Shown: positions 51,682 through 60,856, numbered from the stretch's first letter. The stretch: DNA of 64,000 nt from PALSA-926 sp964476835 (GCA_964476835.1 CAYZCE010000003.1:1-64000); one strand, 5' to 3'. Made by a program: numbers and translations. Notes: generated by a model from the letters alone, not told the origin.

Positions 51682-53280
51682 TCAGGGCGCGCCCGGCTTG
51701 AAGATGCGCGGGCGGTGCTTTTTCGGGCCCGGGGCATTGTTGTTGGCGGGCAGCTGCGGCTTTTTCGCGGGCGCGGTCACCATCACGTAATAGCGGTCGT
51801 CCCACGTCTTGCCCTGCAGCGTCTTGAGGCCGACGAGCGGCGCCTTGTCCTTGGTCGGCGGGTTCACCGAATGAACGCCTTGCTTCGTCACGCGCATCAC
51901 GTCGCCGTTGTTGGCGCCGACGGTCTTCTTGCCCATCTTCTGCATGGCTTTCTCGCAGGCGCTGCGCTGTGCGACGTTGCCGTGCACGGGCATCACGCAT
52001 TTCGGGTCGGCGAGCTTCACGAATTCGACGATCTCCGGCAGGCGTGCGTGGGCATGGGAATAGAGGATGTCGTCTTCGCGCGTCAGCACCTTAAAACCCT
52101 TGGCGGCGAGCGTCGAGAGCAGGCGCTGGCGCTGCGCTTCCTGTCCTGGCATGACGGGCGCGCAGATGAGGATGATGTCGGTGCGTGGGTTGAGCGTGAG
52201 CGCGGTCGAGCGGTCTTCCGCCGCGCGCGTCAGCACGGCGTTGGTGTGGCCTTGCGCGCCGGTGACGACGATGACGGAATCCTTCGGGCGGCAGGCGGCG
52301 AGGTCGCGCGCCGACTTCCCCGGCGTCAGCGTCCTGACCTCAAGGTCGGCGCCGAGCTGTTCGCCCAGCGACATGCCGTTGGCGGCGAGCGCGTCCAGGG
52401 CCTGTTCGTGCGCGGTGCCGGAGACCCACAGGGTGCGTTCGTATTCGGCGGTCACCTGCGCGACGGAAGCGAGGTTCTCCTCATAACCGCCCATCACGGC
52501 GACGACGAAGCGCTTGTTGGGGTTTTCTTCCATCAGCTCGCGCAGGGTCTCGCGCATGTCGTGCTCGGTCAGTGTCGGGCCGTCCTGCTGCGCGCCGGTG
52601 GAATCGAGCAGCAGCAGGTCGACCGGCTGCGACACCACGCGCTTGAACTGGTTCTCGTCGAAGGCGGGGCCCCAGATGACGGAAGGGTCCAGCTTGAAGT
52701 CGCCGGGGTTGAGGATGGTGCCTGCGGGCGTCTCGATGAAGAAGCCGACCGATTGCGGCGTCGAGTGGCTGACCCAGAACGAAGTGACGGAAACGGGGCC
52801 TTCGACGACCGGCTTGCCCGGCGCGACCATGAAGATCTCCGGCCATTCCTGCGGGTCGAGGCCGGCGTTGCTGAGTTCTTGCTCCAGCCGCTTCGCGGTA
52901 TAGGGTGTCGTGTAGATTTTCGGCAGCTTGTAGCCCATCAGCAGCAAGAGCGGGAGCGCGGCCATGTGGTCGGGGTGGTTGTGCGTGAGGAAGATGGAAT
53001 CGATCGGCGTTTCCGGCACGTGGCTCGGGTCTTCCTTATTATAAAGGAAGCGCGCGTAATCGGGCAGCACGGTGTCGCAATCGTCGAGCGCCGGGTCTTC
53101 GAGCCAGTGGCCGCTGGCGAGCAGCACGCCTGCGTCGAACAGCAGTGTCTTACGGCAGGCCTTGCCATCGGCGTCGATATAATCGTAAGTGCACAGCCCG
53201 CTGTTGCCGCCGATCTGGTGCTTGTTGTTGCCGCCGAGCACATGCCAGAGCAAGGTGCCTTTGTCCTTATGATGCGTCAT
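51682..53280 (-). CDS. RNase J-like beta-CASP metallohydrolase
   Basis: A 532-residue protein of the metallo-beta-lactamase/beta-CASP fold. The zinc motif is HNHPDH at His100-His105; other RNase J landmarks are LLFDAG, SHSTPQSVGFFIETPAG, LNPGDFKLD, the TGAQG motif (about residue 380) and MPVHG near 450. RNase J acts in mRNA and rRNA processing in alphaproteobacteria. The C-terminus is a basic Pro-rich tail. The start overlaps iscX by 4 bases. The sequence is divergent from typical alphaproteobacterial RNase J; a second rnj elsewhere is possible, so no symbol is given. Confidence 0.85.
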   Translation of the reverse strand: MTHHKDKGTLLWHVLGGNNKHQIGGNSGLCTYDYIDADGKACRKTLLFDAGVLLASGHWLEDPALDDCDTVLPDYARFLYNKEDPSHVPETPIDSIFLTHNHPDHMAALPLLLLMGYKLPKIYTTPYTAKRLEQELSNAGLDPQEWPEIFMVAPGKPVVEGPVSVTSFWVSHSTPQSVGFFIETPAGTILNPGDFKLDPSVIWGPAFDENQFKRVVSQPVDLLLLDSTGAQQDGPTLTEHDMRETLRELMEENPNKRFVVAVMGGYEENLASVAQVTAEYERTLWVSGTAHEQALDALAANGMSLGEQLGADLEVRTLTPGKSARDLAACRPKDSVIVVTGAQGHTNAVLTRAAEDRSTALTLNPRTDIILICAPVMPGQEAQRQRLLSTLAAKGFKVLTREDDILYSHAHARLPEIVEFVKLADPKCVMPVHGNVAQRSACEKAMQKMGKKTVGANNGDVMRVTKQGVHSVNPPTKDKAPLVGLKTLQGKTWDDRYYVMVTAPAKKPQLPANNNAPGPKKHRPRIFKPGAP

Positions 53281-53498
53281 GCAGCGTTCGCCCCGTCCTC
53301 GTTGGCCAGGCGCATCCATGTCCAGAGGATATGGTCGAGGTAGGCGGGTTTGGGCGGGGTGGGCGCATCGGCGAAGCCGGGCAGCGCGCAAATCATCCGG
53401 AGAAGGTCGTCATGCGTCCGCGACAGGCGCACCGCATCGGGGTGCTCTTGAAGAAGCGCGGTCGCGATTTCGGTCGCGTGTGACCAGGAAAGCGGCAT
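53277..53498 (-). CDS. IscX/YfhJ-like small protein
   Basis: A 73-residue acidic helical protein with the IscX pattern: LSWSHATEIATALLQEHPDA at the N-terminus, then LLRMICALPGFADAP and LDHILWTWMRLANE at the C-terminus. IscX is an adaptor of the iron-sulfur cluster machinery (binds IscS, iron) in bacteria. No other isc gene is adjacent. It is coupled to the RNase J-like gene (ATGA). The family call is by pattern only. Confidence 0.7.
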   Translation of the reverse strand: MPLSWSHATEIATALLQEHPDAVRLSRTHDDLLRMICALPGFADAPTPPKPAYLDHILWTWMRLANEDGANAA

Positions 53499-53637
53499 CG
53501 GGGTCTTTTCAATGATGTGTCAGACAGGCCGCTATCCTAACAGGACTTATGATTCCAAATTCGGGTCATTTCACGAAATAAAAAAATAATAATGAAATAC
53601 AGGGGGTTACAAAATGTACCCACATTTCATAATCTGA

Positions 53638-54900
53638 TTACTGGATGGTGCCTGCGGAAACGGCCGTCGGCGGCTTCTGGCGGTCGAGGTCATGGCCGTA
53701 CATGGCTGCTTCCATGAAGAGCATTTCTTCCTGCCGGCGATAGAGGTCGTTCATCAGCTGCAGGCGCAACGCGTTGATCGACCCTTGCTCGCGGATGACT
53801 TCCTCGGGGCTGTTGATGAGGCGCGCAAGGTAGTCGGGGTCGCTAAAGCGTTCCTTGGTGATGGCCTGGCGCAGCTCGCTGTAGCTCGGGTTGTCGGAGG
53901 CTGCGCTGGCGGGCAGGCCGGCGCCGGTGCGCATGGACTTGAACACGCTGCTCAGGCTGGTGTCGGCGGGGACCGAGATGCGCTCCGCCATCATCTGCGC
54001 GACGACGTTGTATACCGCGTTGCGGCGCGCGATGTCGGCGCGGCGGTCGAGTATCGACTGGTGGCCGGTCGCGGTATCGACGGCGGTGGGCGGGATCGGG
54101 TTGTCGGCGGCGGGAGATGCGAATGTGCGCAGGGCGCCCGAGACCATCGTGACGTTCTCGGGACTGGAGAGGTCGATCGTCTGCACCTGCCCCCACAGCA
54201 GGTTGGACATGTCCTTGTTTGCGCCGGGGCGGGCGCCGGGCGTGGTGCCGCAACCCTGATCGCCGTTGGCGGGGTCGCAGAAGGTGCTGACGTATTCGTC
54301 CCACTGCGACTTCATCTCGGCGGCGCGGCCGGTGGCGGCGGGCGTGCCCTTGGCGTTGCTCATCGTCTTGGCCGCGTCCTTCGTCATGCCGCGGTTGAGC
54401 GCGCGGGAGACCTGGTAGGCCTTGGTCTGCTGCGGCGCGGTGGTGTCGGCCTGGCAGGTGGCGACGCCGGCGGGCAGGTAGCGGTGATAGGCTTCCTGGT
54501 TGCGCTTGCGTTTTTTCTGGTTGGTGTCGTTTTGCTGCATCGCGTCGGTCATCGAGCCGATCTGGCGCGTCTGGTCGACCTGCGCGACGGAGAGCTGGCG
54601 CGTCATCGTCTTCATCGAGGGGAACAGGCGGTTGTCCCACCAGTCCTGCAACCACGAGCGGATGTTGGAATCGAATTCGTCGAGGCGCGCCTTCATTTCA
54701 TAGGTCGCGGTGTTGGTCAGGTCCTGCTTGGCGAAGTTCTCGACCTCGCTGATGTAGTCGTTGAGCGAATCCTCGTTGTCCTGCGCGGCGTTCTGGATGG
54801 CGTTGCTGGCGCTGCCGACGTTTTCGCACTGCGCGAAGGCAGGCGATGCCGCCGCCGTCAGCGTTGCGAGGAGGAAGAGGAGGGCAACTTGTTTTTTCAT
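53638..54900 (-). CDS. Exported cysteine-rich paralogue A of four
   Basis: A 420-residue exported protein with signal peptide (AAASPAFA, cleavage about residue 23) and first mature residues QCENV. I do not recognise the family. Shared landmarks with the three upstream paralogues: a WLQDWWDN-type aromatic segment, ATCQADT, the loop FCDPANGDQGC (about 200-215), the QTIDLSS segment and IPPTAVD, then a helical C-terminal half. Two cysteines frame the Asp/Asn-rich loop, suggesting a disulfide-closed, possibly metal-binding turn. It is last in the row of four, 10 bases after B. A type IVB secretion role is inferred from context only. Confidence 0.85.
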   Translation of the reverse strand: MKKQVALLFLLATLTAAASPAFAQCENVGSASNAIQNAAQDNEDSLNDYISEVENFAKQDLTNTATYEMKARLDEFDSNIRSWLQDWWDNRLFPSMKTMTRQLSVAQVDQTRQIGSMTDAMQQNDTNQKKRKRNQEAYHRYLPAGVATCQADTTAPQQTKAYQVSRALNRGMTKDAAKTMSNAKGTPAATGRAAEMKSQWDEYVSTFCDPANGDQGCGTTPGARPGANKDMSNLLWGQVQTIDLSSPENVTMVSGALRTFASPAADNPIPPTAVDTATGHQSILDRRADIARRNAVYNVVAQMMAERISVPADTSLSSVFKSMRTGAGLPASAASDNPSYSELRQAITKERFSDPDYLARLINSPEEVIREQGSINALRLQLMNDLYRRQEEMLFMEAAMYGHDLDRQKPPTAVSAGTIQ

Positions 54901-54910
54901 GCCATCCCCC

Positions 54911-56221
54911 TTATTGCACCGGCGCGGTGTTGAGGCTGCCGCCGCGGCCGGCGCCGAGCTTTTCCAGCATGTTCGAGGTCTCGATCGCGTAAGCCGTCGA
55001 GATCTTTTCCTGCTTGGCGATCATGTCGTAGAGCATCACCAGCGCGTAGGCCTTGAGGTAGAGTTCCTTCTGCGTCATCGTCGCGGGGCGGTCGCCCAGC
55101 TCGACATAGTAGCCGGGATCCCACAACTGCTCGACGATGGCGGCGCGGATTTCGCGGTGGCTCGGCGTATGCGAGGCGAATTGCGCGGTATGCGGTGCCA
55201 GCACCTTGTCGCGCATGTCGTAGATGTCGTCGTTCTTCTCGCCGGGCGCGCGCTCGGCGACCACGCCGGCGGCCAGCGCACTGACCGAGTCCATCTGGGC
55301 CGCGTATTCGCGGTTCTTCTGGCGCTGCTGCAGGCCGGCATTGGAATTGACGGCCGAGGGCGGGATGATCGCCGGCGCCTCGTATCCCGTGATGTTGAAC
55401 AGCAGCTGGTTGACCGCCGTGTTGGTGTCGGCGTTGGTCATGTCGATGGTGTCGTGGCCGAAGACTGTCTTGCTCGGCTGCACGTCGGCGCCGACCATCG
55501 TGCCGGGCGTGGTGCAGCCGGCATGGCCGGCGTTCTGCGTCGGGTCGCAGAACTTGGACTTGTAAATGTCGATGCGCGCCTTTTGCAGCGTCTGCGGGCC
55601 GCCGCCGGCCGGCGAGTTCTTCGAGGCCTGGCCGATCTTGTTGAAGTCGAGCGCATAGCCCGTCGTCAGGGCACGGCTGACGTAAGCGCTGTTGCCGAGC
55701 GATTTCGCGACGGTGTCGAACTGGCAGGTCTGGTTGCTCGGCTGGTAGGTCTTGACGGCCTCGTATTCCTGCTGCAAACGCTGGCGCGTCGCGGCCTGCG
55801 CGTTGTCGCCGTCCATGTCGCTTTCGCGCTGGCGGCTCTGGTCGATGACGCTGCTGTGCAGCTGCTGGATCATCGTCTGCAGCGCGGGCAGGGCGTCCTT
55901 ATCGGTGCTGCCGTCGGAATTCTGCTTGTTGCCGAGGTTGTTCCACCACCAGTCGAGCTTGCCGATGATGTTCTGGTCGCTCTTGTCGAGTAGGTCGAGC
56001 AAGGTCTTGGTGGTCGTGCCCGTGCTGCCGTCGGCGAAGGAGGTGATCAGCTCTTTCAGCGTCTGCGTCATGGCTTCCACGGTCGCTTTTTCCGTCGCCT
56101 GGCAGGCGGAAGCGACGCCGCTCGCGCCGATGTCGCACTGCGCGCGCGCGGGCGACGGGACGAGCAACAAGGACAAGGCGAAGGCCGCGGCGGCGGAGAG
56201 GAGAATGTTTTTCTTCATCAT
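54911..56221 (-). CDS. Exported cysteine-rich paralogue B of four
   Basis: A 436-residue exported protein of the same unnamed family: signal peptide ending LVPSPARA, first cysteine in AQCDIG, the aromatic LDWWWNNLG segment, QTCQFDT, the loop FCDPTQNAGHAGCTTPGT (about 215-235), FGHDTIDMTN and IIPPSAVNSN. A SACQA near residue 40 adds an extra cysteine. The C-terminal half is helical with no further cysteines. It is 10 bases after C and 10 before A. Confidence 0.85.
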   Translation of the reverse strand: MMKKNILLSAAAAFALSLLLVPSPARAQCDIGASGVASACQATEKATVEAMTQTLKELITSFADGSTGTTTKTLLDLLDKSDQNIIGKLDWWWNNLGNKQNSDGSTDKDALPALQTMIQQLHSSVIDQSRQRESDMDGDNAQAATRQRLQQEYEAVKTYQPSNQTCQFDTVAKSLGNSAYVSRALTTGYALDFNKIGQASKNSPAGGGPQTLQKARIDIYKSKFCDPTQNAGHAGCTTPGTMVGADVQPSKTVFGHDTIDMTNADTNTAVNQLLFNITGYEAPAIIPPSAVNSNAGLQQRQKNREYAAQMDSVSALAAGVVAERAPGEKNDDIYDMRDKVLAPHTAQFASHTPSHREIRAAIVEQLWDPGYYVELGDRPATMTQKELYLKAYALVMLYDMIAKQEKISTAYAIETSNMLEKLGAGRGGSLNTAPVQ

Positions 56222-56231
56222 GCCATCCTCC

Positions 56232-57566
56232 TTACTGCACCGGCGCGCGGCTGGCCGCGTTGATTGTGCGGGATTCTTCCTGGTCGGCCATCATCGAGAC
56301 TTGCACCGAGAGCACCAGCGCGGTGCGTTCCAGCAGCTCGTAATAATCGCGCAGCTGCATGAGGTAATAGGCATTGAGCGTCAGCTTTTCCATCTCCGCG
56401 CCCGCGGCGTCGCCGATCTGGCCGTCGGCGTATTTGCCGGTGTTGAAGCGGTCGATCGTCTCGGCGTGCATGATTTCTTTATAAGACGGGTTGTCGGAGA
56501 GGTCGGTCGTCGGCGCGCCGGATTCCGCGCGCAGCGCCTTGACCCATTCGCCCATGTTGCTGCCCGGCATGCGCCAGCTGGTGATGAGGCCCATGACGGA
56601 GCGCGCCGCCGCGTAGCGCGCGAGGTAGGAGCGGCGGTCGAGCATGTTTTGCTGGCCGCCCGCGCTCTTGAGCGCGCCTTTCGACATCGGGTCGGCCGAG
56701 GGCACGCCGGAGAGGTTGTTGTTGATCGTCTCGACCGTGGTTTCCATCTTGGGGTCGGTGACGTCGATGGTCAGCTGCTCGGTGATGAACTTCGTCGGCT
56801 GGGTGTCGGCGTTGACGTATTTGGGGTCGGCGCCGGAAGGGCAGGCGTTTTGGCCGCCGTTGCCGTCGGGGTCGCAGAAAATCTGCTTGTAGTCGTCGTA
56901 GCGTTTGCGCTCGGCGTCGAGCGCGCCGGTCGCGCCCGGCGTGCCTTTGGTATTAAGGCCGGTCTTGAGCCCGCTGACTTCCCACGCGCCGCGCATGGTG
57001 CGCGAGAACGCGGCTGCGCGGCCCTGCCCGCCCGCCACCGTGGCGTCGCCGCAGACGTTGGGCGGGATGACGGTCTGGCGCTTCGCCTCGATGTCGCTGG
57101 CGGCCATCGTGCTCTCGGCCTTGACGACGGTTTCGGCGTCGGCGGCGGATTGCAGCACGCGCGACTGGTCGGCCGTCGCGGCGGTCATCTGGTCGGTGGC
57201 GCTTTGCAGGGCGGGGTTGAAGTTCTTGGCCCACATGTTCTTCCACCAGCTGATGATGTCGAGCTCGGTCTGGTTGAGGCGCTCGAGAAGCTTCTTCATC
57301 ATCTCGTCGTCCTTGTCGCTCATGTGCTTGACGACGTCCTTGGCGGATTGCTTCAGGTTGTCCTTCAGCTTCTTGAGGTCCTGCTCGACCGTGTTGGCGG
57401 TGCCGGGGCTGTCGCAGACCGGGTCGCAGATCCATTCGCTGCCCGAGATGGAGGACGAGGAATTCACGTTGACGCTGTCGCCGCCGCCCGTCTGCGCCTG
57501 CGCGGGCGCGGCGGCCAGCGCGAGCAGGAGGACGGAAGCGAGGATGATGAAACGGGGCTGCGTCAT
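56232..57566 (-). CDS. Exported cysteine-rich paralogue C of four
   Basis: A 444-residue exported member of the family: signal peptide (LLLALAAAPAQA), then a Ser/Asn-rich mature start and EWICDPVCDSPG with two close cysteines, an ISWWKNMW aromatic segment, NVCGDAT, and the loop FCDPDGNGGQNACPSG. Its IPP motif is missing; that stretch reads VPSADPMS, which makes it the most divergent of the four. Start overlaps the stop of paralogue D by four bases. Confidence 0.85.
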   Translation of the reverse strand: MTQPRFIILASVLLLALAAAPAQAQTGGGDSVNVNSSSSISGSEWICDPVCDSPGTANTVEQDLKKLKDNLKQSAKDVVKHMSDKDDEMMKKLLERLNQTELDIISWWKNMWAKNFNPALQSATDQMTAATADQSRVLQSAADAETVVKAESTMAASDIEAKRQTVIPPNVCGDATVAGGQGRAAAFSRTMRGAWEVSGLKTGLNTKGTPGATGALDAERKRYDDYKQIFCDPDGNGGQNACPSGADPKYVNADTQPTKFITEQLTIDVTDPKMETTVETINNNLSGVPSADPMSKGALKSAGGQQNMLDRRSYLARYAAARSVMGLITSWRMPGSNMGEWVKALRAESGAPTTDLSDNPSYKEIMHAETIDRFNTGKYADGQIGDAAGAEMEKLTLNAYYLMQLRDYYELLERTALVLSVQVSMMADQEESRTINAASRAPVQ

Positions 57567-58879
57567 CGCGTGGTCGCCCCCATCGCGGCGGTGCCGGATT
57601 TCTTGTCGCGCCTGACTTCGTCGCCGACCTGGGCCGCGAGCATCATCGACCAGCGGTCCATGAGGTCGAGCTGGTCGCTCATCTGCATCAGCTGGAATGC
57701 GGTCTGGGTGATCATTTCGCGCTGGTTGTTCTCCGGCTCGTCGATCTGGCTGGAGGCGTATTTACCGGTACGGAAGCGCTCGCTCATCATCGCCTGCATG
57801 ATCTCGTTCTCGCTCGGCTTGTCGGAGATGAGGCTGGCGGGGATGCCGGCTTCCTCGCGCATCGCGCCGACGAAATCCTTGAGCTTGGACGAGCCGGGCA
57901 CGCGGCGCGCGACGATATAATAAAGGCTGTCGTAAACCGTCTGGCGCTTGGCGGTATAGGCCTGGCCCGCCAGCTGCGCGCGCTGGCCGTCCTGGCTGTT
58001 GACCGCGTTGGGCGGAATGGGCTGGCGCACGAAAGGCTCCGCGACGTTGGTGAGCAGGTCGTCGACGGTCTGCTTGGTGTTGGCGTCGGTGACGTCGATC
58101 GTCTCGCGGCCGAAGACGGTGCCGGCGACGTCGACGTCCTGCCCGGCATAAGTGCCGCTGGTCGTGCAGCCGGCGTGGCCATTGTTGTCGTCCTTGTCGC
58201 AGTAGCGCGATTTATAATCGTCCCAGCGGTCCTTCATGTCGGCGGCAGGACCTGCGGCGGCGGAGATCGGGTTGCCGTAGGCGTCCTTCGTCGCGTTCGA
58301 CGAGCGCGCCGCGCGTTCCGACGGCGCGGCGGAGCCGTAGGCCTGGCGGATGGTGTGGGCGGTCGTCATGCCGCCCGCGACGGTCGCGGTCTGGCAGGTG
58401 CTTTCGCTCGGGCGTTGCTCGCGCTGGCTGTCGATCTCGCTCTGCGCGAGGGCGGAGACGTCGCGGTTGGCGTTGGCGGCGTCGCGGATCGAGGCGAGCT
58501 GGCGTTCCTGGTCGGGCGTCAGGGCGGTCAGCTGGTCGGTCATCTCTTTCATCCCCGGTTCCATGCTCTTGAGCCAGAACTGGTCGATCCAGTCGGTGAT
58601 GTGGTCGGTGACGTTGTCGCCGCCGTTGGTGTCGGGGCCGATCTTCAGCGTGATTTCTTCCTGGAAGTTCTCATACGCCTCTGAGATATAGGCGGAGATA
58701 TAGCCTTGCGCTTCCTCGATCGCGGCGGTCACGGTGCCGCAGAGCGACCCGATGGCGCCGGTGAAGGACCCGCTCGCGATACAAGGGCCTTCGGGGCAGT
58801 CCGCGCGGGCGGCGGTCGGCGCGCCCAGCAGGAAGGCCAGCGCCAGCGCCATCAATAATTTTTTCGCCGTATCCTGCAT
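57563..58879 (-). CDS. Exported cysteine-rich paralogue D of four
   Basis: A 438-residue exported member and first of the row: signal peptide (LLMALALAFLLGAPTAARA), DCPEGPC, SLCG, an acidic helix EAYENFQEEITL, WIDQFWLKS aromatic segment, STCQTAT, the loop YCDKDDNNGHAGCTTSGTY, FGRETIDVTDANTKQTVDDLL and PIPPNAVNSQ. The extra DCPEGPC pair is unique among the four. It is 109 bases after the N0-repeat gene, in a gap that is AT-rich on the minus strand and could carry a promoter. Confidence 0.85.
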   Translation of the reverse strand: MQDTAKKLLMALALAFLLGAPTAARADCPEGPCIASGSFTGAIGSLCGTVTAAIEEAQGYISAYISEAYENFQEEITLKIGPDTNGGDNVTDHITDWIDQFWLKSMEPGMKEMTDQLTALTPDQERQLASIRDAANANRDVSALAQSEIDSQREQRPSESTCQTATVAGGMTTAHTIRQAYGSAAPSERAARSSNATKDAYGNPISAAAGPAADMKDRWDDYKSRYCDKDDNNGHAGCTTSGTYAGQDVDVAGTVFGRETIDVTDANTKQTVDDLLTNVAEPFVRQPIPPNAVNSQDGQRAQLAGQAYTAKRQTVYDSLYYIVARRVPGSSKLKDFVGAMREEAGIPASLISDKPSENEIMQAMMSERFRTGKYASSQIDEPENNQREMITQTAFQLMQMSDQLDLMDRWSMMLAAQVGDEVRRDKKSGTAAMGATTR

Positions 58880-58988
58880 CCGCTTGCGACTCTTCCCCCG
58901 TCGAAACGACCTGACCTTATATCCTCAATTTTATCACACTATTTAGATAAATATGAGACTTTTTAATAAAGGCTTTTATATCAGACTC

Positions 58989-60545
58989 TTAGTTATGGAG
59001 CGCATAGACGTTGATAATGAGCACGTCGCGACCGCCCTGAACGTGGTGGAGTTCACCATAAGGCTGCGGACGCGCCGACTTCATGGCGTTAAGCAGGCCG
59101 CCGACGGCTTCCTGGAAGGAGCCGCCGTAAGAGACGTCCTTGGTCAGGCGGTAATCGTAGTCAGTCGACCAGTAAAGGTCGACGCCGGCCTGGGCCGCCC
59201 ACTTTTCGAGAGTGTCCTTGAGGGAGGCATCACGGCTTGCGATCCATGCGGCGGGTACCGGGGCGGCAGGTGCTGCGGCGACCGGTTGCGGCGCTGCGGC
59301 CTTGGGCGCGGGGGCGATTTCCTCGGGGAAGGCGTTGCTGACGCGCACGGTGTGGTTGTCGACGTAGAACGCGAGGTTCTTCGGCGCCAGCATCGCGCCG
59401 AGCACTTCCTTCCACGGCTTGCCACCCTGCCACGAGACGGAAGCGTTCTTGTTCACGTTGGCGTCGAATGCCGGTTGGTAGCCTTGGGGCACGACCTGGT
59501 CGACCGCAACGGGGAGCGGCAGGTTGGAGCCGAAACCGGAGACGATGCTGTTGTTGGTGTCCTGCATCGGCGCCGGTGCGGGAGCGGGCGCAGCAACGGG
59601 AGCCGGTGCGGGCGCCGCGGCTTGCGGCGTCAAGGCGATCGGCGCGTTGGAAGCGGCGACAGGTGCAGGCGCGGCAGACTTGGCAGCCAGCACCACAGGC
59701 GCGGGCAGCGGCGCGGCCTCAACAGCCTCGACCTTTTCCGCGGGGATGGGCGGCGCTTCAGGCGCAATGGGGGTGGGCGCCGGCTTTGCAGCAGGCGCGG
59801 CTGCAACTGCAGGTGCGGCGGGTATCGGAGCGGGTGCTGCGCTTGCGGTTTCTTCCTTCTTCTTGCCGGCGAAGAAGTCATGCATGCGGTCGAACCAGTC
59901 GCGATGGCCGGGGTTGACGTCGCGGCGCGACGCGACCGAGCCGCGGCGGCCGGTATGGCGCATGATGGGCGGTTCGTCTTCGCCGATGACGGTGTCGTCG
60001 AATGCAAGGTCGCTGGCGCGCGCGGCGGGCTTCGCGGGCGTCACTTTGGGCGCGACGGGTGCGGGTGCTGCGGCTTGAACGGGTGCGGGCGCCGGTGCAG
60101 GCGCCGTCGCTGCCGGCGCGATCGCGATGACATTCTTGTTCAGCGTATAGCTCAGCTTGCGCGTGGCGAGCATGTCGGCAAGCGTCTGCGGCCATGCCTT
60201 GCCGCCCTGCCACGACACGGTCGCGCCCGGATCGACGCCGGGCATGAAGGAAAGCTGGTAGCCTGCAGGCACGACTTGCTGCAGCGCGACGACCAGCGGC
60301 AGGTCGGTGCCGAAGCCGGTCAGCGCGGGGGCAGGGGTTGCCGCAACGGGTGCGGGCGCGGCAGCGGGCGCCGGGGCGGCGGCTGCGTTCTGCAGCACAT
60401 CCTGCGTCGTGATGACGGGCGTCTTGTTGGGCGCTTTCCACTCAAAACCGGCGACGCCGTCCTGCGACGCGGCGGTCATCAGGATCCCGCTTACGGCCAG
60501 CGCGGCGAAACCGGCGGCGCCCTTCTTGAAAATCTTTTTTGTCAT
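58989..60545 (-). CDS. Protein with three TcpQ/N0-like modules in the secretion locus
   Basis: A 518-residue exported protein. The N-terminus (about 10-27) is a signal sequence or anchor. Modules 1 and 2 at about 77-145 and 337-405 share LPLVVALQQVVPAGYQLSF-type starts, VSWQGGK and LADML; module 3 at about 431-518 (LKDTLEKWAAQAGVDLYWST, VSYGGSFQEAVGGLL) resembles the TcpQ domain. These folds recall the N0/secretin and pilus Q domains that bind peptidoglycan or outer-membrane rings. Ala/Pro-rich linkers separate them. ATG 60545 follows GAGGGA; an ATG 15 bases upstream overlaps the icmT stop. It could replace missing outer-membrane ring parts; function is inferred. Confidence 0.75.
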   Translation of the reverse strand: MTKKIFKKGAAGFAALAVSGILMTAASQDGVAGFEWKAPNKTPVITTQDVLQNAAAAPAPAAAPAPVAATPAPALTGFGTDLPLVVALQQVVPAGYQLSFMPGVDPGATVSWQGGKAWPQTLADMLATRKLSYTLNKNVIAIAPAATAPAPAPAPVQAAAPAPVAPKVTPAKPAARASDLAFDDTVIGEDEPPIMRHTGRRGSVASRRDVNPGHRDWFDRMHDFFAGKKKEETASAAPAPIPAAPAVAAAPAAKPAPTPIAPEAPPIPAEKVEAVEAAPLPAPVVLAAKSAAPAPVAASNAPIALTPQAAAPAPAPVAAPAPAPAPMQDTNNSIVSGFGSNLPLPVAVDQVVPQGYQPAFDANVNKNASVSWQGGKPWKEVLGAMLAPKNLAFYVDNHTVRVSNAFPEEIAPAPKAAAPQPVAAAPAAPVPAAWIASRDASLKDTLEKWAAQAGVDLYWSTDYDYRLTKDVSYGGSFQEAVGGLLNAMKSARPQPYGELHHVQGGRDVLIINVYALHN

Positions 60546-60559
60546 CGCTTGGTCCCTCA

Positions 60560-60856
60560 TCAGTTCGAGCCCGTGTCGATCATCTTGCGCTTGCGCGATG
60601 GCTGCCACGCGGGGCGGTATTTGCCGCCGAACCACAGGCGCAACGCGCGCATGGCGGCGGAGAACGACAGGCCTTTGCGTTCCAGCATCCAGAAGATCAT
60701 GAGAACGACCCCCATCAGCCCGAGCGTCCACACGCGGAAATGCACGAGGACGAGCAGGATGAAGAAGCCCGCGCGCGCGTCGAAGCGGAAGAAGCGCACC
60801 GGTTTCATCGTGTTGCGCCAGTGCCAGGTGCGGACGTTGTCTTCCGGTCCCGCCAT
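60560..60856 (-). CDS. icmT: IcmT-like small membrane protein
   Basis: A 98-residue protein with the IcmT start TWHWRNTMKPVRFFRFDARAG and two tightly spaced hydrophobic segments (GFFILLVLVHFRVWTLGLMGVVLMIFWML), then a basic tail. IcmT (TraK in IncI) is a short conserved type IVB component. It is read from an ATG sharing a base with the dotB stop (TGATG), so the two are coupled, matching the dotB-icmT adjacency in IncI plasmids. Confidence 0.88.
   Translation of the reverse strand: MAGPEDNVRTWHWRNTMKPVRFFRFDARAGFFILLVLVHFRVWTLGLMGVVLMIFWMLERKGLSFSAAMRALRLWFGGKYRPAWQPSRKRKMIDTGSN

Noticed and set aside
55752..57920. 722-codon open frame on the plus strand across paralogues B and C
   Set aside because: It crosses two real exported-protein genes with signal peptides and matching paralogues; its own product is low-complexity and lacks a start context.
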